A stretch of 64,000 nt of DNA from Sphingobacterium deserti (GCF_000757725.1 NZ_JJMU01000014.1:62001-126000); one strand, 5' to 3'; shown: positions 8,095-16,479, numbered from the stretch's first letter. Made by a program: numbers and translations. Notes: generated from the letters alone by a model not told the origin.

Positions 8095-9633
8095 TTAAGA
8101 GTTTTTAGAGTTAGCAGTCATTGACTTAGAAATATAGATTGCACCTATTGCAAAACAAACTGCTGCGACTCCGATTGGATACCACAGTCCAGCCAAGTAA
8201 AAATCTGGTTCACCATGTAGCTGCGCGTTTGTCGCTAAATACGTGGACACGGCAGGTAATAGTCCTCCAAAAATCCCGTTGCCTACATGATAAGGTAAGG
8301 ACATTGAGGTGTATCGAATTTTCACAGGAAAGATCTCGACAAGGAAAGCAGCTATAGGACCATAAACCAATGTAATGTAAATGATCTGTATAAAGATGAG
8401 TACGACCAGATAGACGTAATTTAAGCCTGCTATAAGCACTATAGTCTTCCTGGATGGCTTGAGTTGCGACTCGTCATTCGAAGCACGCCCCTCGTTCACC
8501 TGCATTGACGTGTCGATATGCTTTACTTCGGTCCCATCTGTATAATGCAGTATGGTTGTCGTCTCGATAACAGTCCCAGCTTCTGTTGGCTTAGTTTCAG
8601 TGACCTGTTCGCGTGAGTCAATCTGTTCTGTCTTTCGACTAACATTAGTAAGCTGATACATAGCTTCGTAAATCGGACGGTAAGTCAATATCGCGAGCAG
8701 CATTCCTGCCAACATGACCCATTTCCTTCCCAATCTATCGCTTAAACGCCCAAATACGACAAAAAATGGTGTACCGAACAACAGCGCGATTCCCAAAATA
8801 AGATCCGCCTGATCAGTATCGAGAAACATGACTGTTTTCATAAAACTCATGGAGTAAAATTGGCCAGTATACCAGACCACCCCCTGCCCCATCGCTGCAC
8901 CGAATAGCGCCAGCAACACAAATTTCAAATTATAAGTATTCCCAAAACTTTCACGTAGTGGATTTTTTGCCGTTTTCCCTTCCGATTTCGCCCGTTTAAA
9001 TTCGGGGGATTCATCCATATTCTTCCGAATAAGATAAGAAACATAAACCATAAAGATGGAAAGCACGAACGGCACCCGCCAGCCCCATTCGTCAAATTGT
9101 GCTTCAGTCAGCAGCAAACGTGTTAAGAGGATAACCACCAGGGATATAAACAATCCAAATGTAGCCGTAGTCTGGATCCATGATGTCCAATAGCCTCGCT
9201 GACCTTCCGGGCTATGCTCGGCAACATATGTTGCTGCGCCGCCATACTCACCACCCAATGCCAAACCCTGCAGAAGACGCAGCAGCAAAACAATAAGCGG
9301 AGCTAAAAAGCCTATACTTTCATAACTAGGTGTGCAACCAATAAGAAATGTGGCTCCGCCCATTAACATAAGCGTGACCATGAAGGTATATTTACGACCG
9401 ATTAGATCGCCTAAGCGGCCAAAAAACAGAGCTCCAAAAGGACGCACAACAAAGCCCGCTGCGAAAGTTGCCAATGTAGATAGAAAAGCAGCAGTAGGAT
9501 TGTCTGCCGGAAAGAATTTCGTGGATAACACAATAGAAAGACTCCCGAAAATGAAAAAGTCATACCACTCGATTAGCGTTCCTAAGGAGGACGCGCCAAT
9601 TACTTTCCACAATGTTTTATTGCTGTTATGCAT
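8095..9633 (-). CDS. MFS transporter, metabolite:H+ symporter (MHS) family
   Basis: A 512-residue major-facilitator protein with twelve membrane segments. The MHS-type opening GTLIEWYDFFIFGSL and the loop-2/3 motif GRLGDLIGRK are present, as is the second-half counterpart GRLSDRLGRKW near residue 295. MHS proteins import small organic acids, betaines or similar solutes with protons; the substrate cannot be read here. Unusual is a hydrophilic insertion of about 70 residues (roughly 327-397) between the eighth and ninth membrane segments, rich in Thr, Glu and Lys. It sits between dprA (24 bases upstream) and the small two-helix protein (3 bases downstream), all on the same strand. Confidence 0.9.
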   Translation of the reverse strand: MHNSNKTLWKVIGASSLGTLIEWYDFFIFGSLSIVLSTKFFPADNPTAAFLSTLATFAAGFVVRPFGALFFGRLGDLIGRKYTFMVTLMLMGGATFLIGCTPSYESIGFLAPLIVLLLRLLQGLALGGEYGGAATYVAEHSPEGQRGYWTSWIQTTATFGLFISLVVILLTRLLLTEAQFDEWGWRVPFVLSIFMVYVSYLIRKNMDESPEFKRAKSEGKTAKNPLRESFGNTYNLKFVLLALFGAAMGQGVVWYTGQFYSMSFMKTVMFLDTDQADLILGIALLFGTPFFVVFGRLSDRLGRKWVMLAGMLLAILTYRPIYEAMYQLTNVSRKTEQIDSREQVTETKPTEAGTVIETTTILHYTDGTEVKHIDTSMQVNEGRASNDESQLKPSRKTIVLIAGLNYVYLVVLIFIQIIYITLVYGPIAAFLVEIFPVKIRYTSMSLPYHVGNGIFGGLLPAVSTYLATNAQLHGEPDFYLAGLWYPIGVAAVCFAIGAIYISKSMTANSKNS

Positions 9634-9657
9634 ATTTGTTTAGGTTTAAAGTTAGCG

Positions 9658-10755
9658 TCACAAAGATCTGTAAATTTTACCCGGCAAGGCGAAGACGACA
9701 TTGTTCATTTCCATTTCTAAAAGAACCATAGCCAATTTACTCATTGGCCAATCCAAGTGAAGCGCGATGTCGTCTACCATAGCTTGTTCTTTATCTTGAA
9801 GAAAATTATAAACCTTCTGTTGATCTTTCGTCAAGTCAAGTTGATGCAATGGAAGCTGAATGCCCTGCTCACTCTTCCCGCGATCTTCCCAGCCCATCAG
9901 GTAGCAAAGATCTTGCGCGTTGCGAATTAGATGTGCCCGGTTGGTTTTAATAAGATAATTGCATCCCGCCGAATATTCTTGGTCAATCCGTCCCGGAAAC
10001 GCGCACACGTCACGGTTATAGCTATTAGCTATTTCCGCTGTAATTAATGCTCCCCCTTTGCGAGCTGCTTCAACGACTACGGTGACATCCGCCAAACCAG
10101 CTATGATGCGATTACGGGCGGGAAAGTTGTTCCGCTCAGGGGCGGCGCCCGAAGGGAACTCCGTAAGTAAGCCCCCCTTGTCCAGCATGCGGGATGCCAC
10201 TTCTCGATGCGCCGCCGGATATATAATATCGAGGCCATGTCCAAGCACGCCCACAGTAGGCACATCATGCTTAATCGACAGCCGATGAGCCAAAACATCG
10301 ATACCATAAGCCAATCCGCTCACCACCAAAATCTCCTCTTCAGGCAACTCCGCAACGAGTTCATCACAAAGTTGTCGTCCATAAGCCGTAGCATTACGCG
10401 TACCGACAATACTGACAACACGACAAGCATTCAAATTGGCGGCTCCTTTGTAATAAAGGAGTAAAGGGGCATCTTCGCAGTGCAGCAAACGTTTGGGGTA
10501 ATCAGGGTTCTCTATCCATAACAATTGAATACGATGCTTTTCGATAAAAAGAAATTCACGCTCAGCTTCTTCCAAGTAATTTTTAGACAAAATAGCATCT
10601 ACTGTCACCTTACCGATAGAGGGAATAGCTAGAAGTTCCTTTCGCGTTGCGCCAAAGATTGCATCTACCGAACCGCAGTAAGCCAACAGTATACGTGCGG
10701 TCCTAGGACCTACACCTTTGATCTTGGTGAGTGCTATTTGCTGAATCTTGTTCAT
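9658..10755 (-). CDS. dprA: DNA-processing protein DprA
   Basis: DprA (Smf) protects incoming single-stranded DNA during transformation and loads RecA onto it. The 365-residue protein has the full three-domain layout. An N-terminal helix-hairpin-helix (SAM-like) region covers residues 1-65 (KIKGVGPRTA). The Rossmann-like core follows, with SIVGTRNAT, VVSGLAYGID, GVLGHGLDIIYP, the GAAPERNNFPARNRIIAGL signature and GRIDQEYSAG. A C-terminal winged helix of the DprA type (about 305-365) closes the protein. All core motifs are intact, so it should be functional. It is the first gene of a minus-strand group with the MHS symporter. No other competence genes are in the window. Confidence 0.95.
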   Translation of the reverse strand: MNKIQQIALTKIKGVGPRTARILLAYCGSVDAIFGATRKELLAIPSIGKVTVDAILSKNYLEEAEREFLFIEKHRIQLLWIENPDYPKRLLHCEDAPLLLYYKGAANLNACRVVSIVGTRNATAYGRQLCDELVAELPEEEILVVSGLAYGIDVLAHRLSIKHDVPTVGVLGHGLDIIYPAAHREVASRMLDKGGLLTEFPSGAAPERNNFPARNRIIAGLADVTVVVEAARKGGALITAEIANSYNRDVCAFPGRIDQEYSAGCNYLIKTNRAHLIRNAQDLCYLMGWEDRGKSEQGIQLPLHQLDLTKDQQKVYNFLQDKEQAMVDDIALHLDWPMSKLAMVLLEMEMNNVVFALPGKIYRSL

Positions 10756-10794
10756 AATTGGAATCTTAAAAATAAGAATTTTGTTTAAAAGTTC

Positions 10795-10802
10795 TAACTT
10801 TG
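10795..10802 (+). promoter_or_regulatory. -7 promoter element of the 80-residue protein gene
   Basis: TAACTTTG, a full match to TAnnTTTG, ends 16 bases before the ATG at 10819. A TTG at 10781 is too close for a -33 box, so only the -7 element supports the promoter. Confidence 0.5.
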
Positions 10803-10818
10803 ATTAAAATTTTAGCGC

Positions 10819-11061
10819 ATGAAATTAGAAGGAGCACAGGAACCATTTGATATTGAGTTAGGGGATGTCGTCTATTCCGTCTTTCCGGAAGAAGAAGATG
10901 TTTTTGTTATTTTTAAGGATGGTAGAGAATACTTAAAAATAATCAGAGATAATGATACCGCTTGGCTGAAACTGCACCCTGAAACCGAACTTCCCATGTT
11001 CGGAATGGACGAGGAGGTTAATTACATTGGAGATAAGATCAATGAAAGGCGAGAGAAATAA
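10819..11061 (+). CDS. Small acidic protein of unknown function
   Basis: An 80-residue soluble, acidic protein with alternating beta-type segments (FDIELGDVVYSVFPE, VFVIFKDGREYLKII) and a helical charged C-terminus. There is no signal peptide, membrane segment or metal motif. The compact beta-rich opening suggests a small single-domain fold, and I do not recognise the family; similar short proteins are common in Sphingobacteriaceae genomes. It has its own -7 element and a candidate terminator, so it looks like a single-gene unit. The coding nature is supported by the promoter, the terminator and the even amino-acid composition. Confidence 0.7.
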   Translation: MKLEGAQEPFDIELGDVVYSVFPEEEDVFVIFKDGREYLKIIRDNDTAWLKLHPETELPMFGMDEEVNYIGDKINERREK

Positions 11062-11062
11062 T

Positions 11063-11100
11063 AGTCCAGAACATATTTTGTAAACGTAATATGGACTTTT
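11063..11100 (+). terminator. Candidate terminator after the 80-residue protein gene
   Basis: An interrupted stem: AGTC (11063-11066) with GACT (11094-11097) and CATATT (11072-11077) with AATATG (11088-11093), followed by TTTT. A second hairpin without a U tract, GGCCGAT/ATCGGCC, lies at 11117-11139 and separates this gene from the convergent Fic gene. Confidence 0.55.
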
Positions 11101-11199
11101 AAGGAGCATATACGTTGGCCGATACAAACCGCATCGGCCTGCATTCTTCGCAGCAAAAGAAATTTTGATCCTTATTTATAGCTGCACAAGACTACCTCT

Positions 11200-12594
11200 T
11201 TATATTTTCCAAACCTGTTGCCATTTTTTAAATTCGGATGGTGAGACTCGGAATCGCGCAAAATTTCCCTCGTGCAAGGAAAGCAATTCAGTATCGACGA
11301 TCTCAATAAATTTTTGGCGATCCTTTTGTGGTAGATTTTCTGAAAAGTTTGCTATCGCTTTGACAGCTTCCTCCTGAGGCAATGTTTTTTTAACAACCTC
11401 GCCCATAATATGGCGGATATCATCACGATAGGTAACACGTAAAGGATCAGGCTCACCTAAAGACTGTCTAATGGCTGCATAACGAAGTGCTGATCGCTCG
11501 TAAGACCAAAGAAAAACGTCTTTCAAAAGATCAACCCTATTTAATTCATAAACGCCAAGTAGGCCCTGTATATACAGTTTTTGAGGAACGTCTACAAATG
11601 CCAGTGGAGACAAATTGTGTGCATTGAAGGGGATGTTTGCCGCTAATCTAGAAACGCGTTTATTCACATCATCGAAAGGCTGTAGATAGGGTAAATGAAC
11701 CATAATAAAAAAGGCCTGTTCAAAGGGGTCTTTAATTGAATCGACTTTATCTAAAATCACCCTAAACATCTCATCCACCAATTGTGGCACAGCTAATGGC
11801 GTAAAAACGGAGTCGGTAATCCCCACACTAAATGTTCTTAACCTTCCTGAAGCCGCAGGATCAGGCAGAAGGTTATTAGACAGTAAAGCATGTAAATTAG
11901 TGATTGTATAATTATTGAAACCTATCTCATCTTCACCCTGAACTAGAAATTCAATGGCTTCCTTATGGTTTATGATCATTTGAGCATCTGCAGTGTCTTT
12001 CTGGTCAGCGGCTCTTCCCTTAGAAATTAAATACTGTGTATCAAGCAAACTGTACGTATTTCCTTCCAAACGGCTAGAATTCCATGAAAGGTCTATTATC
12101 AGACGTTCCAAAACTGATTTAGCATATGTCCCTGCAGGCTGCTGCAATGTATTGGTTTTGCCAATGTAAGCAAGTTGATCTTTATCCGCATCGGTGAGGT
12201 AACTATCCACGTTGGGACGATAAGACATAAGAAAATCGCGTCGATACCCAACAGGCTTTCGTTGGAACACTGGCTGGGAAACGAGATTTTTAATTTCCAA
12301 ACCTGCACTTGAGAGCAGGATTTCTGCTGATAGCTCATGAACCAATTGAATAGCCTTTGGTGTATGCCGATTGTATGCGTTATCGGGCAGATGGTAAACT
12401 CTTGAACGCGTGTTGCCAGATATGGTAATTGAACCATCCTTACTTAGCTGATGGAGCCGTCTTTGCAAGGATCTTGTTTCTAGATTTATCCCTCCTGCTT
12501 TCCGTATTTCATGAAGTGTTGCTCCATTATCAAACTCTCCCAATGTGGACAGAATTTGATCAATTTCATTACTTATCACTTTTTTATTAGCCAT
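11200..12594 (-). CDS. Fic-domain protein with winged helix, catalytic His replaced by Gln
   Basis: A 464-residue protein. Residues 1-70 look like a winged-helix DNA-binding domain (QILSTLGEFDNGATLHEI, RSLQRRLHQLSKDG). The Fic domain carries an N-terminal inhibitory motif, S173-x3-E177-G178, as in class II Fic proteins. The active-site loop reads QPFDDVNKRVSR (Q305-R316), where the canonical form is HPFx(D/E)GNGRxxR. Pro-Phe, Asp, Asn, Arg and the final Arg are kept, but the catalytic His is Gln and the two Gly are Val and Lys. Standard AMP transfer is therefore doubtful. I recall a subfamily with this QPF...NKR form, so it may be a stable variant with another reaction or a regulatory role. 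It is monocistronic with a dyad over its promoter. Confidence 0.85.
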   Translation of the reverse strand: MANKKVISNEIDQILSTLGEFDNGATLHEIRKAGGINLETRSLQRRLHQLSKDGSITISGNTRSRVYHLPDNAYNRHTPKAIQLVHELSAEILLSSAGLEIKNLVSQPVFQRKPVGYRRDFLMSYRPNVDSYLTDADKDQLAYIGKTNTLQQPAGTYAKSVLERLIIDLSWNSSRLEGNTYSLLDTQYLISKGRAADQKDTADAQMIINHKEAIEFLVQGEDEIGFNNYTITNLHALLSNNLLPDPAASGRLRTFSVGITDSVFTPLAVPQLVDEMFRVILDKVDSIKDPFEQAFFIMVHLPYLQPFDDVNKRVSRLAANIPFNAHNLSPLAFVDVPQKLYIQGLLGVYELNRVDLLKDVFLWSYERSALRYAAIRQSLGEPDPLRVTYRDDIRHIMGEVVKKTLPQEEAVKAIANFSENLPQKDRQKFIEIVDTELLSLHEGNFARFRVSPSEFKKWQQVWKI

Positions 12595-12661
12595 GGAAAT
12601 CTCTCCCTAAAATATATAACGTCAAATTTCGGACTATTCCGCCACGTACAAACTCTGACCA

Positions 12662-12685
12662 CGACACAAATATACATTTTTGTCG
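12662..12685 (-). promoter_or_regulatory. Dyad overlapping the -7 element of the Fic gene
   Basis: On the minus strand a 24-base imperfect palindrome, with 10 of 12 positions symmetric, has outer arms CGACA and TGTCG. It encloses the -7 element TATATTTG (12674-12667). Transcription would start near 12662, giving a leader of roughly 68 bases. The position of the dyad would let a bound dimer block RNA polymerase; autoregulation by the winged helix of the Fic protein is an inference. Confidence 0.5.
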
Positions 12686-12775
12686 CAAAATATCCTATTT
12701 ACGTCAAATATTTTACTTCTTTACGACATTATTAAAAGCGGCTCGTCAATAAATGTTAAAGATGTACAGCGATAA

Positions 12776-13381
12776 ATGTTTTATCGTAAATTTAAAAAAA
12801 CAGTGGAGATGCGAACCTTAGTACTTATCGCAAGCAGTATTTCGATGATTTGCAGCGTGCCATCTGAAGGCGAGAATATGCGTTTTCCAGTATTGACACA
12901 GGATACATTGAAGACAGACACTATTGCAATCGAAGAAATTTTGATTAGTAGAAAAATGGATCCACGATCTATCTTTGAAGCCAAAAAGGCTTACCATAAG
13001 GAGATATATCTGCTCGGTGATAATAAAGACATGTTCACATTCTCTCCTTTCGGCGGTATAGCTGTCAACATTCAAAAACTATATAATCATTTCAGTCATA
13101 GGGGGCGAGCTGCGAGAAAACTGCAACGAAGATTTGAATTGGAATACGAGCAAGATCTGGCGACCGAAATATGGGAACCTTTATTACTTGAATACACCAC
13201 GTTGCGGGGCGACTCCCTCACCAAATTCAAGCTGTATTGCAATCCTAGTTTGGACTTCCTCCATGAAGCCTCGCATTACGATCACATTGCTTACCTTCTT
13301 CAAAATGTAAAAAACTATAAAGATTCTGCAGATATTATTCATAATCGTTTGCGCCTTATTCCCGAAGACAAAACTGAATAA
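12776..13381 (+). CDS. Exported protein of unknown function
   Basis: A 201-residue protein with a basic, hydrophobic N-terminus. With the ATG at 12776 the signal region is residues 1-30; with the in-frame ATG at 12809 it is a conventional 20-residue signal (MRTLVLIASSISMIC...). The mature part is helical and charged (FEAKKAYHKEIYLLGD, RAARKLQRRFELEYEQDL), with an aromatic- and Asp-rich C-terminal half. I recognise no domain. The pattern resembles small periplasmic Bacteroidota proteins that carry a truncated carboxypeptidase-regulatory-like fold, but this is weak. It lies between the divergent Fic gene and accD with no operon partner. Confidence 0.6.
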   Translation: MFYRKFKKTVEMRTLVLIASSISMICSVPSEGENMRFPVLTQDTLKTDTIAIEEILISRKMDPRSIFEAKKAYHKEIYLLGDNKDMFTFSPFGGIAVNIQKLYNHFSHRGRAARKLQRRFELEYEQDLATEIWEPLLLEYTTLRGDSLTKFKLYCNPSLDFLHEASHYDHIAYLLQNVKNYKDSADIIHNRLRLIPEDKTE

Positions 13382-13586
13382 AAATATTTCGCATCGTTTT
13401 AAAAAAAAGCAGACACTGTCTTTCGCTCCATCTTCACAAGTGTCTAAGAACTGGCTTTTCCTAAACATCCACTCCGACAAACAATAAAAGAAGATTTGTG
13501 AAGCTCGCTTCGACGCACTATTCCGCCCTGAATACTATTTTTCATGATATTTTTTGTTTATTTGTAGTCCGAATTATCGAAAACTT

Positions 13587-14432
13587 ATGAGTTGGTTTAA
13601 AAGAAACAAGGCAGGAATCAGTACTGCAACCGAAAATAAAAAGGAAGCTCCTGACGGCATGTGGAATAAATGTCCGAATTGTAAGAAGCCGTTATTGAAC
13701 AGCGAGCAAATTGAAAATAAATATGTATGCCAGTATTGCGACTATCATATTCGCATTGGCTCGGCAGCCTATTTTTCTATACTTTTCGACAACAACAACT
13801 TCACAGAACTTTTTGAAAACCTGACTTCCGGAGACCCATTACAGTTTTCTGATACAAAGCCATACCCTGTCCGTTTAGCCGATAGCCAAGCGAAAACCGG
13901 CTTGAAGGATGCGATCCGATGCGGACACGGCAAGATGGAAGGAAAAGACATCGTCATTGCCTGTATGGATTTCAATTTCATAGGAGGTTCTATGGGATCG
14001 GTAGTTGGTGAAAAAATTGCGCGTTCTATTGATTACTGTTTGGAACATAAGGTGCCATTTATGTTGATATCTAAGTCGGGTGGCGCCCGTATGATGGAAG
14101 CAGCCTTCTCTTTGATGCAAATGGCAAAAACATCTGCAAAATTAGCTTTGTTGGCGAAAGCAAAAATCCCGTACGTGTGTCTGTTGACAGATCCCACTAC
14201 AGGAGGGGTAACCGCATCTTATGCCATGTTAGGCGACATAAACATTGCAGAACCAGGCGCACTTATCGGCTTTGCCGGACCTCGCGTTATTAAGGAAACT
14301 ATAAAAAAAGATTTACCAAAAGGCTTCCAGACATCCGAATTTGTATTGGAACATGGTTTCTTAGACTTCATCGTAGACAGAAGAAACCTAAAAGCCAAAG
14401 TAGCAGCTTATCTTCGTTTGGTTTATTCCTAA
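13587..14432 (+). CDS. accD: Acetyl-CoA carboxylase carboxyltransferase, beta subunit
   Basis: AccD transfers the carboxyl group from biotin to acetyl-CoA to form malonyl-CoA, the first committed step of fatty acid synthesis, together with AccA. From the ATG at 13587 the protein has 281 residues; the 11 upstream codons of the open frame (from 13554) do not match the family. The N-terminal zinc ribbon is intact (CPNCKKP near residue 28 and CQYCDYH near residue 46). The crotonase-like core has [32 protein letters not shown] and [17 protein letters not shown]. accA is not in the window. A strong bidirectional terminator follows the stop. Confidence 0.96.
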   Translation: MSWFKRNKAGISTATENKKEAPDGMWNKCPNCKKPLLNSEQIENKYVCQYCDYHIRIGSAAYFSILFDNNNFTELFENLTSGDPLQFSDTKPYPVRLADSQAKTGLKDAIRCGHGKMEGKDIVIACMDFNFIGGSMGSVVGEKIARSIDYCLEHKVPFMLISKSGGARMMEAAFSLMQMAKTSAKLALLAKAKIPYVCLLTDPTTGGVTASYAMLGDINIAEPGALIGFAGPRVIKETIKKDLPKGFQTSEFVLEHGFLDFIVDRRNLKAKVAAYLRLVYS

Positions 14433-14444
14433 GACATACTTGAT

Positions 14445-14486
14445 AAAAAGCAGAAGCTCCTATAAAAAAGGAGCTTCTGCTTTTTT
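14445..14486. terminator. Bidirectional terminator between accD and the HExxH gene
   Basis: AAAAAGCAGAAGCTCC (14445-14460), a nine-base loop, then GGAGCTTCTGCTTTTTT (14470-14486). The stem is perfect with A and T tracts at both ends, so it should end transcription of accD and of the convergent gene, whose stop codon overlaps the T tract. Confidence 0.9.
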
Positions 14487-14838
14487 AAGACCTTTTATAA
14501 TAGCTGAAGAAAGCCCAGCACTTACGAATCTGCAGATACCGCATCTCCCGCTCATGATCGTAAGCCTCTTTCTCGAACGAAATAGACCGGTAGGCTTGTT
14601 GAAAATTACCGTGTTGAACAAACCATACTAAAAACTCCACCAAATACCAAACGTAAAAAGGTAGCACAGCCAATTCCAAGGCTTGTTGAAGATGTATACG
14701 CTCATGTTGTAGCAGAATTCTATCAGCCTTAAGTCCTCGTGACCTCAAGAAAATAAAAGGAAAAATTGTTACGCCGGTGGCACGACCCGCCGAAAAAACA
14801 TTGGTCCAAAACCTACTAACAATTACGATGCCTTTCAT
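14485..14838 (-). CDS. Small membrane-associated HExxH protein
   Basis: A 117-residue protein containing H45-E-R-I-H49 in LLQHERIHLQQ, the pattern of zinc metallopeptidases. It is followed by a hydrophobic segment (residues about 55-73) and then FEKEAYDHE (about 91-99), which could give a third ligand. This matches a short Bacteroidota family of predicted metal-binding, membrane-linked proteins with no known function; peptidase activity is unproven. A -7 element with a -33 partner (14843-14874) ends only four bases before the ATG, so the mRNA is predicted to be leaderless. The N-terminus (MKGIVIVSRFWTNVF) has no classical signal peptide. Confidence 0.75.
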   Translation of the reverse strand: MKGIVIVSRFWTNVFSAGRATGVTIFPFIFLRSRGLKADRILLQHERIHLQQALELAVLPFYVWYLVEFLVWFVQHGNFQQAYRSISFEKEAYDHEREMRYLQIRKCWAFFSYYKRS

Positions 14839-14842
14839 ATAT

Positions 14843-14874
14843 CAAAATTAAAAAGTTTCGGCGATACATTACAA
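14843..14874 (-). promoter_or_regulatory. Promoter of the HExxH gene, leaderless geometry
   Basis: On the minus strand TTG (14874-14872), 21-base spacer, TAATTTTG (14850-14843), then only ATAT before the ATG at 14838. With the distance seen at the SRP RNA promoter, transcription starts on or next to the start codon. Confidence 0.65.
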
Positions 14875-14885
14875 CCCTGAAAAAT

Positions 14886-14915
14886 TTTGAAAATCAAAGA
14901 GAGCTCGTATATTTG
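14886..14915 (+). promoter_or_regulatory. Promoter of the MerR-family regulator gene
   Basis: TTTG (14886-14889), an 18-base spacer and TATATTTG (14908-14915), both matching the Bacteroidota consensus. Transcription should start near 14920, about 15 bases before the ATG. Confidence 0.7.
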
Positions 14916-14934
14916 CTAGAGTAGAACGTAAACT

Positions 14935-15270
14935 ATGCCGTACAAAGAACGTGAGATAAATAAGCTATATTATACGATGGGAGAAGTGACCACAATGTTT
15001 GGCGTAAATGCTTCTCAGATTCGGTTTTATGAACGTGAATTTGATATTCTACAACCAAAAAAGAATAAGAAAGGTAATCGTCTTTTTACACAAGAAGACA
15101 TCTCCAACCTCAAGATTATTTTTAACTTAGTGAAAGACAAAGGCTACACCCTCCAAGGTGCCCGAGAGTATTTACGTTCCAACAAAAATGAGGTTAAGGA
15201 GAATCAACGCGTGGTTGATTCCTTGGAACGCCTAAAGAAATTTTTGTTAGAAGTGCGGGATAGCTTATAG
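14935..15270 (+). CDS. MerR-family transcriptional regulator
   Basis: A 111-residue regulator with a MerR-type winged helix in residues 8-80: YTMGEVTTMFGVNASQIRFYE, then the wing (FDILQPKKNKKGNRLFTQEDI) and a second helix-turn segment ending GYTLQGAREYL. A helical, charged tail (about 85-111) would form the dimerisation coil. There is no C-terminal effector domain and no cysteine cluster, so it is not a metal-sensing MerR; short forms of this kind are conserved in Bacteroidota and of unknown target. It has a well-formed promoter and stands alone: its stop is one base from the end of the convergent phosphoesterase gene, leaving no space for a shared terminator. Confidence 0.88.
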   Translation: MPYKEREINKLYYTMGEVTTMFGVNASQIRFYEREFDILQPKKNKKGNRLFTQEDISNLKIIFNLVKDKGYTLQGAREYLRSNKNEVKENQRVVDSLERLKKFLLEVRDSL

Positions 15271-15271
15271 G

Positions 15272-15766
15272 CTATCGATTTCCCAATTCGATTACTTCAA
15301 GATTTTCTATTCGATCTTCCGTTATTTGAAACCGCATCAATGTCCGCACTTTATGCCAGCCTTGTTTGCCTGCAGCTCCGGGATTTAAATGTAACAGATT
15401 CAATTTTGGATCATACTGTACCTTTAAAATATGGGAATGCCCGCAAATAAATAGTTTCGGCGGATTTAGCGTGATATCCGGCCTTACCTGAACCGCATAT
15501 CTTCCAGGATATCCGCCAATATGCGTCATCCACACATCCACATCCTCGCACATAAAGCGTTCATGTTCGGGACACGCCAGCCGGATATCCTTTCCGTCAA
15601 TATTTCCCCAAACACCTTTAAAAGGTTTAAATGCTGCTAAGCTATCAATGATGTCTATTGAACCAAAATCCCCTGCATGCCAAATCTCGTCGCAAGACTC
15701 GAAGTACCGGAAAACGGCATCGTCCAAGTAGCCATGGGTATCGGACAGTAATCCAATTTTTTTCAT
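15272..15766 (-). CDS. YfcE/MJ0936-type metallophosphoesterase
   Basis: A 164-residue calcineurin-like phosphoesterase. Metal-binding motifs appear in order: LSDTHG (residues 6-11), HAGDFG (about 31-36), WGNIDG (about 53-58), MTHIGG (about 80-85) and CGHSH (about 108-112). The third motif has Ile-Asp instead of His-Asp/Glu, which is normal for the YfcE subgroup. Members hydrolyse phosphodiesters in vitro and their physiological substrate is not established. It starts two bases after the stop of trmN6, so it is the second gene of a two-gene unit. The stop lies two bases from the stop of the convergent MerR gene. Confidence 0.88.
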   Translation of the reverse strand: MKKIGLLSDTHGYLDDAVFRYFESCDEIWHAGDFGSIDIIDSLAAFKPFKGVWGNIDGKDIRLACPEHERFMCEDVDVWMTHIGGYPGRYAVQVRPDITLNPPKLFICGHSHILKVQYDPKLNLLHLNPGAAGKQGWHKVRTLMRFQITEDRIENLEVIELGNR

Positions 15767-15768
15767 AA

Positions 15769-16476
15769 TTAGAATGCTAAAAAATAAGGTTTTAATAAGG
15801 ACTTATAAGCTGCCGTATGTTCTCCACGACTTTCATAGATCTGCAATTCGTCTTGCAAGGATTTACTTGGAATCTTTCCAATGCTGAGCAAGTTACGAAT
15901 AGGAGTTTCCCCCATATACGAAGAAATGCTCAAATCATGCTCTAAATACAACTCTCGCCCAGGCAACATTTGACGAACCATTAAATCAGCTAAGGAACCC
16001 GGAAGGATGCATTGGAATTTACCATCAGGAGAAAGGTACTTTCCTACGAAGTCTAGCAAGCTTTCAAAAAATAGTTCATCGGCATGTTTGGCCAATTTCT
16101 TACGCGGGTCGGGATTGTGTAGAGAGTTAGTATAGAATGGAGGATTAGACACGATCAAATCATAGCATTCTTCGGGTTGAAGTTCCTGAAAAGCGCTATT
16201 AATCGAACGCAAACGACCAGAGAAACGAGACCTCTGGAAGTTGTAACCTGCTTGTGCGCTGGCTCCTTGATCAATTTCCACTGCATCGACAAAAGCTGCT
16301 GGATGACGTTGTGCGAGCATCAACGCGATGACACCCGTGCCCGTACCTACGTCAAGGATGCGTTGCGCATCGTAGTGAAAAGCCGAAGCTCCCAATATTA
16401 CACCATCCGTATTGATCTTCATTGCACAGTCTCCCTGATCAACCTCAAATTGCTTAAACTTAAAAATGGAAGCCAT
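15769..16476 (-). CDS. trmN6: tRNA1(Val) adenine-37 N6-methyltransferase
   Basis: A 235-residue SAM-dependent methyltransferase of the YfiC/TrmN6 group, which makes m6A37 in tRNA-Val. The family opening FKFKQFEVDQGDCAMKINTDGVILGA is present. The SAM site is LDVGTGTGVIALMLAQR (about residues 40-56), and the catalytic SNPPFY motif that marks N6-adenine methyltransferases lies near residue 120. The start is set at ATG 16476: the frame extends two codons further to a TTG, but that codon is part of the -7 element TAACTTTG (16487-16480). The promoter element ends three bases before the ATG, so the transcript is predicted to be leaderless. The phosphoesterase gene follows after two bases. Confidence 0.9.
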   Translation of the reverse strand: MASIFKFKQFEVDQGDCAMKINTDGVILGASAFHYDAQRILDVGTGTGVIALMLAQRHPAAFVDAVEIDQGASAQAGYNFQRSRFSGRLRSINSAFQELQPEECYDLIVSNPPFYTNSLHNPDPRKKLAKHADELFFESLLDFVGKYLSPDGKFQCILPGSLADLMVRQMLPGRELYLEHDLSISSYMGETPIRNLLSIGKIPSKSLQDELQIYESRGEHTAAYKSLLKPYFLAF

Positions 16477-16479
16477 ATA

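Noticed and set aside
11117..11139. GGCCGAT/ATCGGCC hairpin as terminator or riboswitch
   Set aside because: No U tract on either strand and no aptamer-like core; kept only as a note under the neighbouring terminator.
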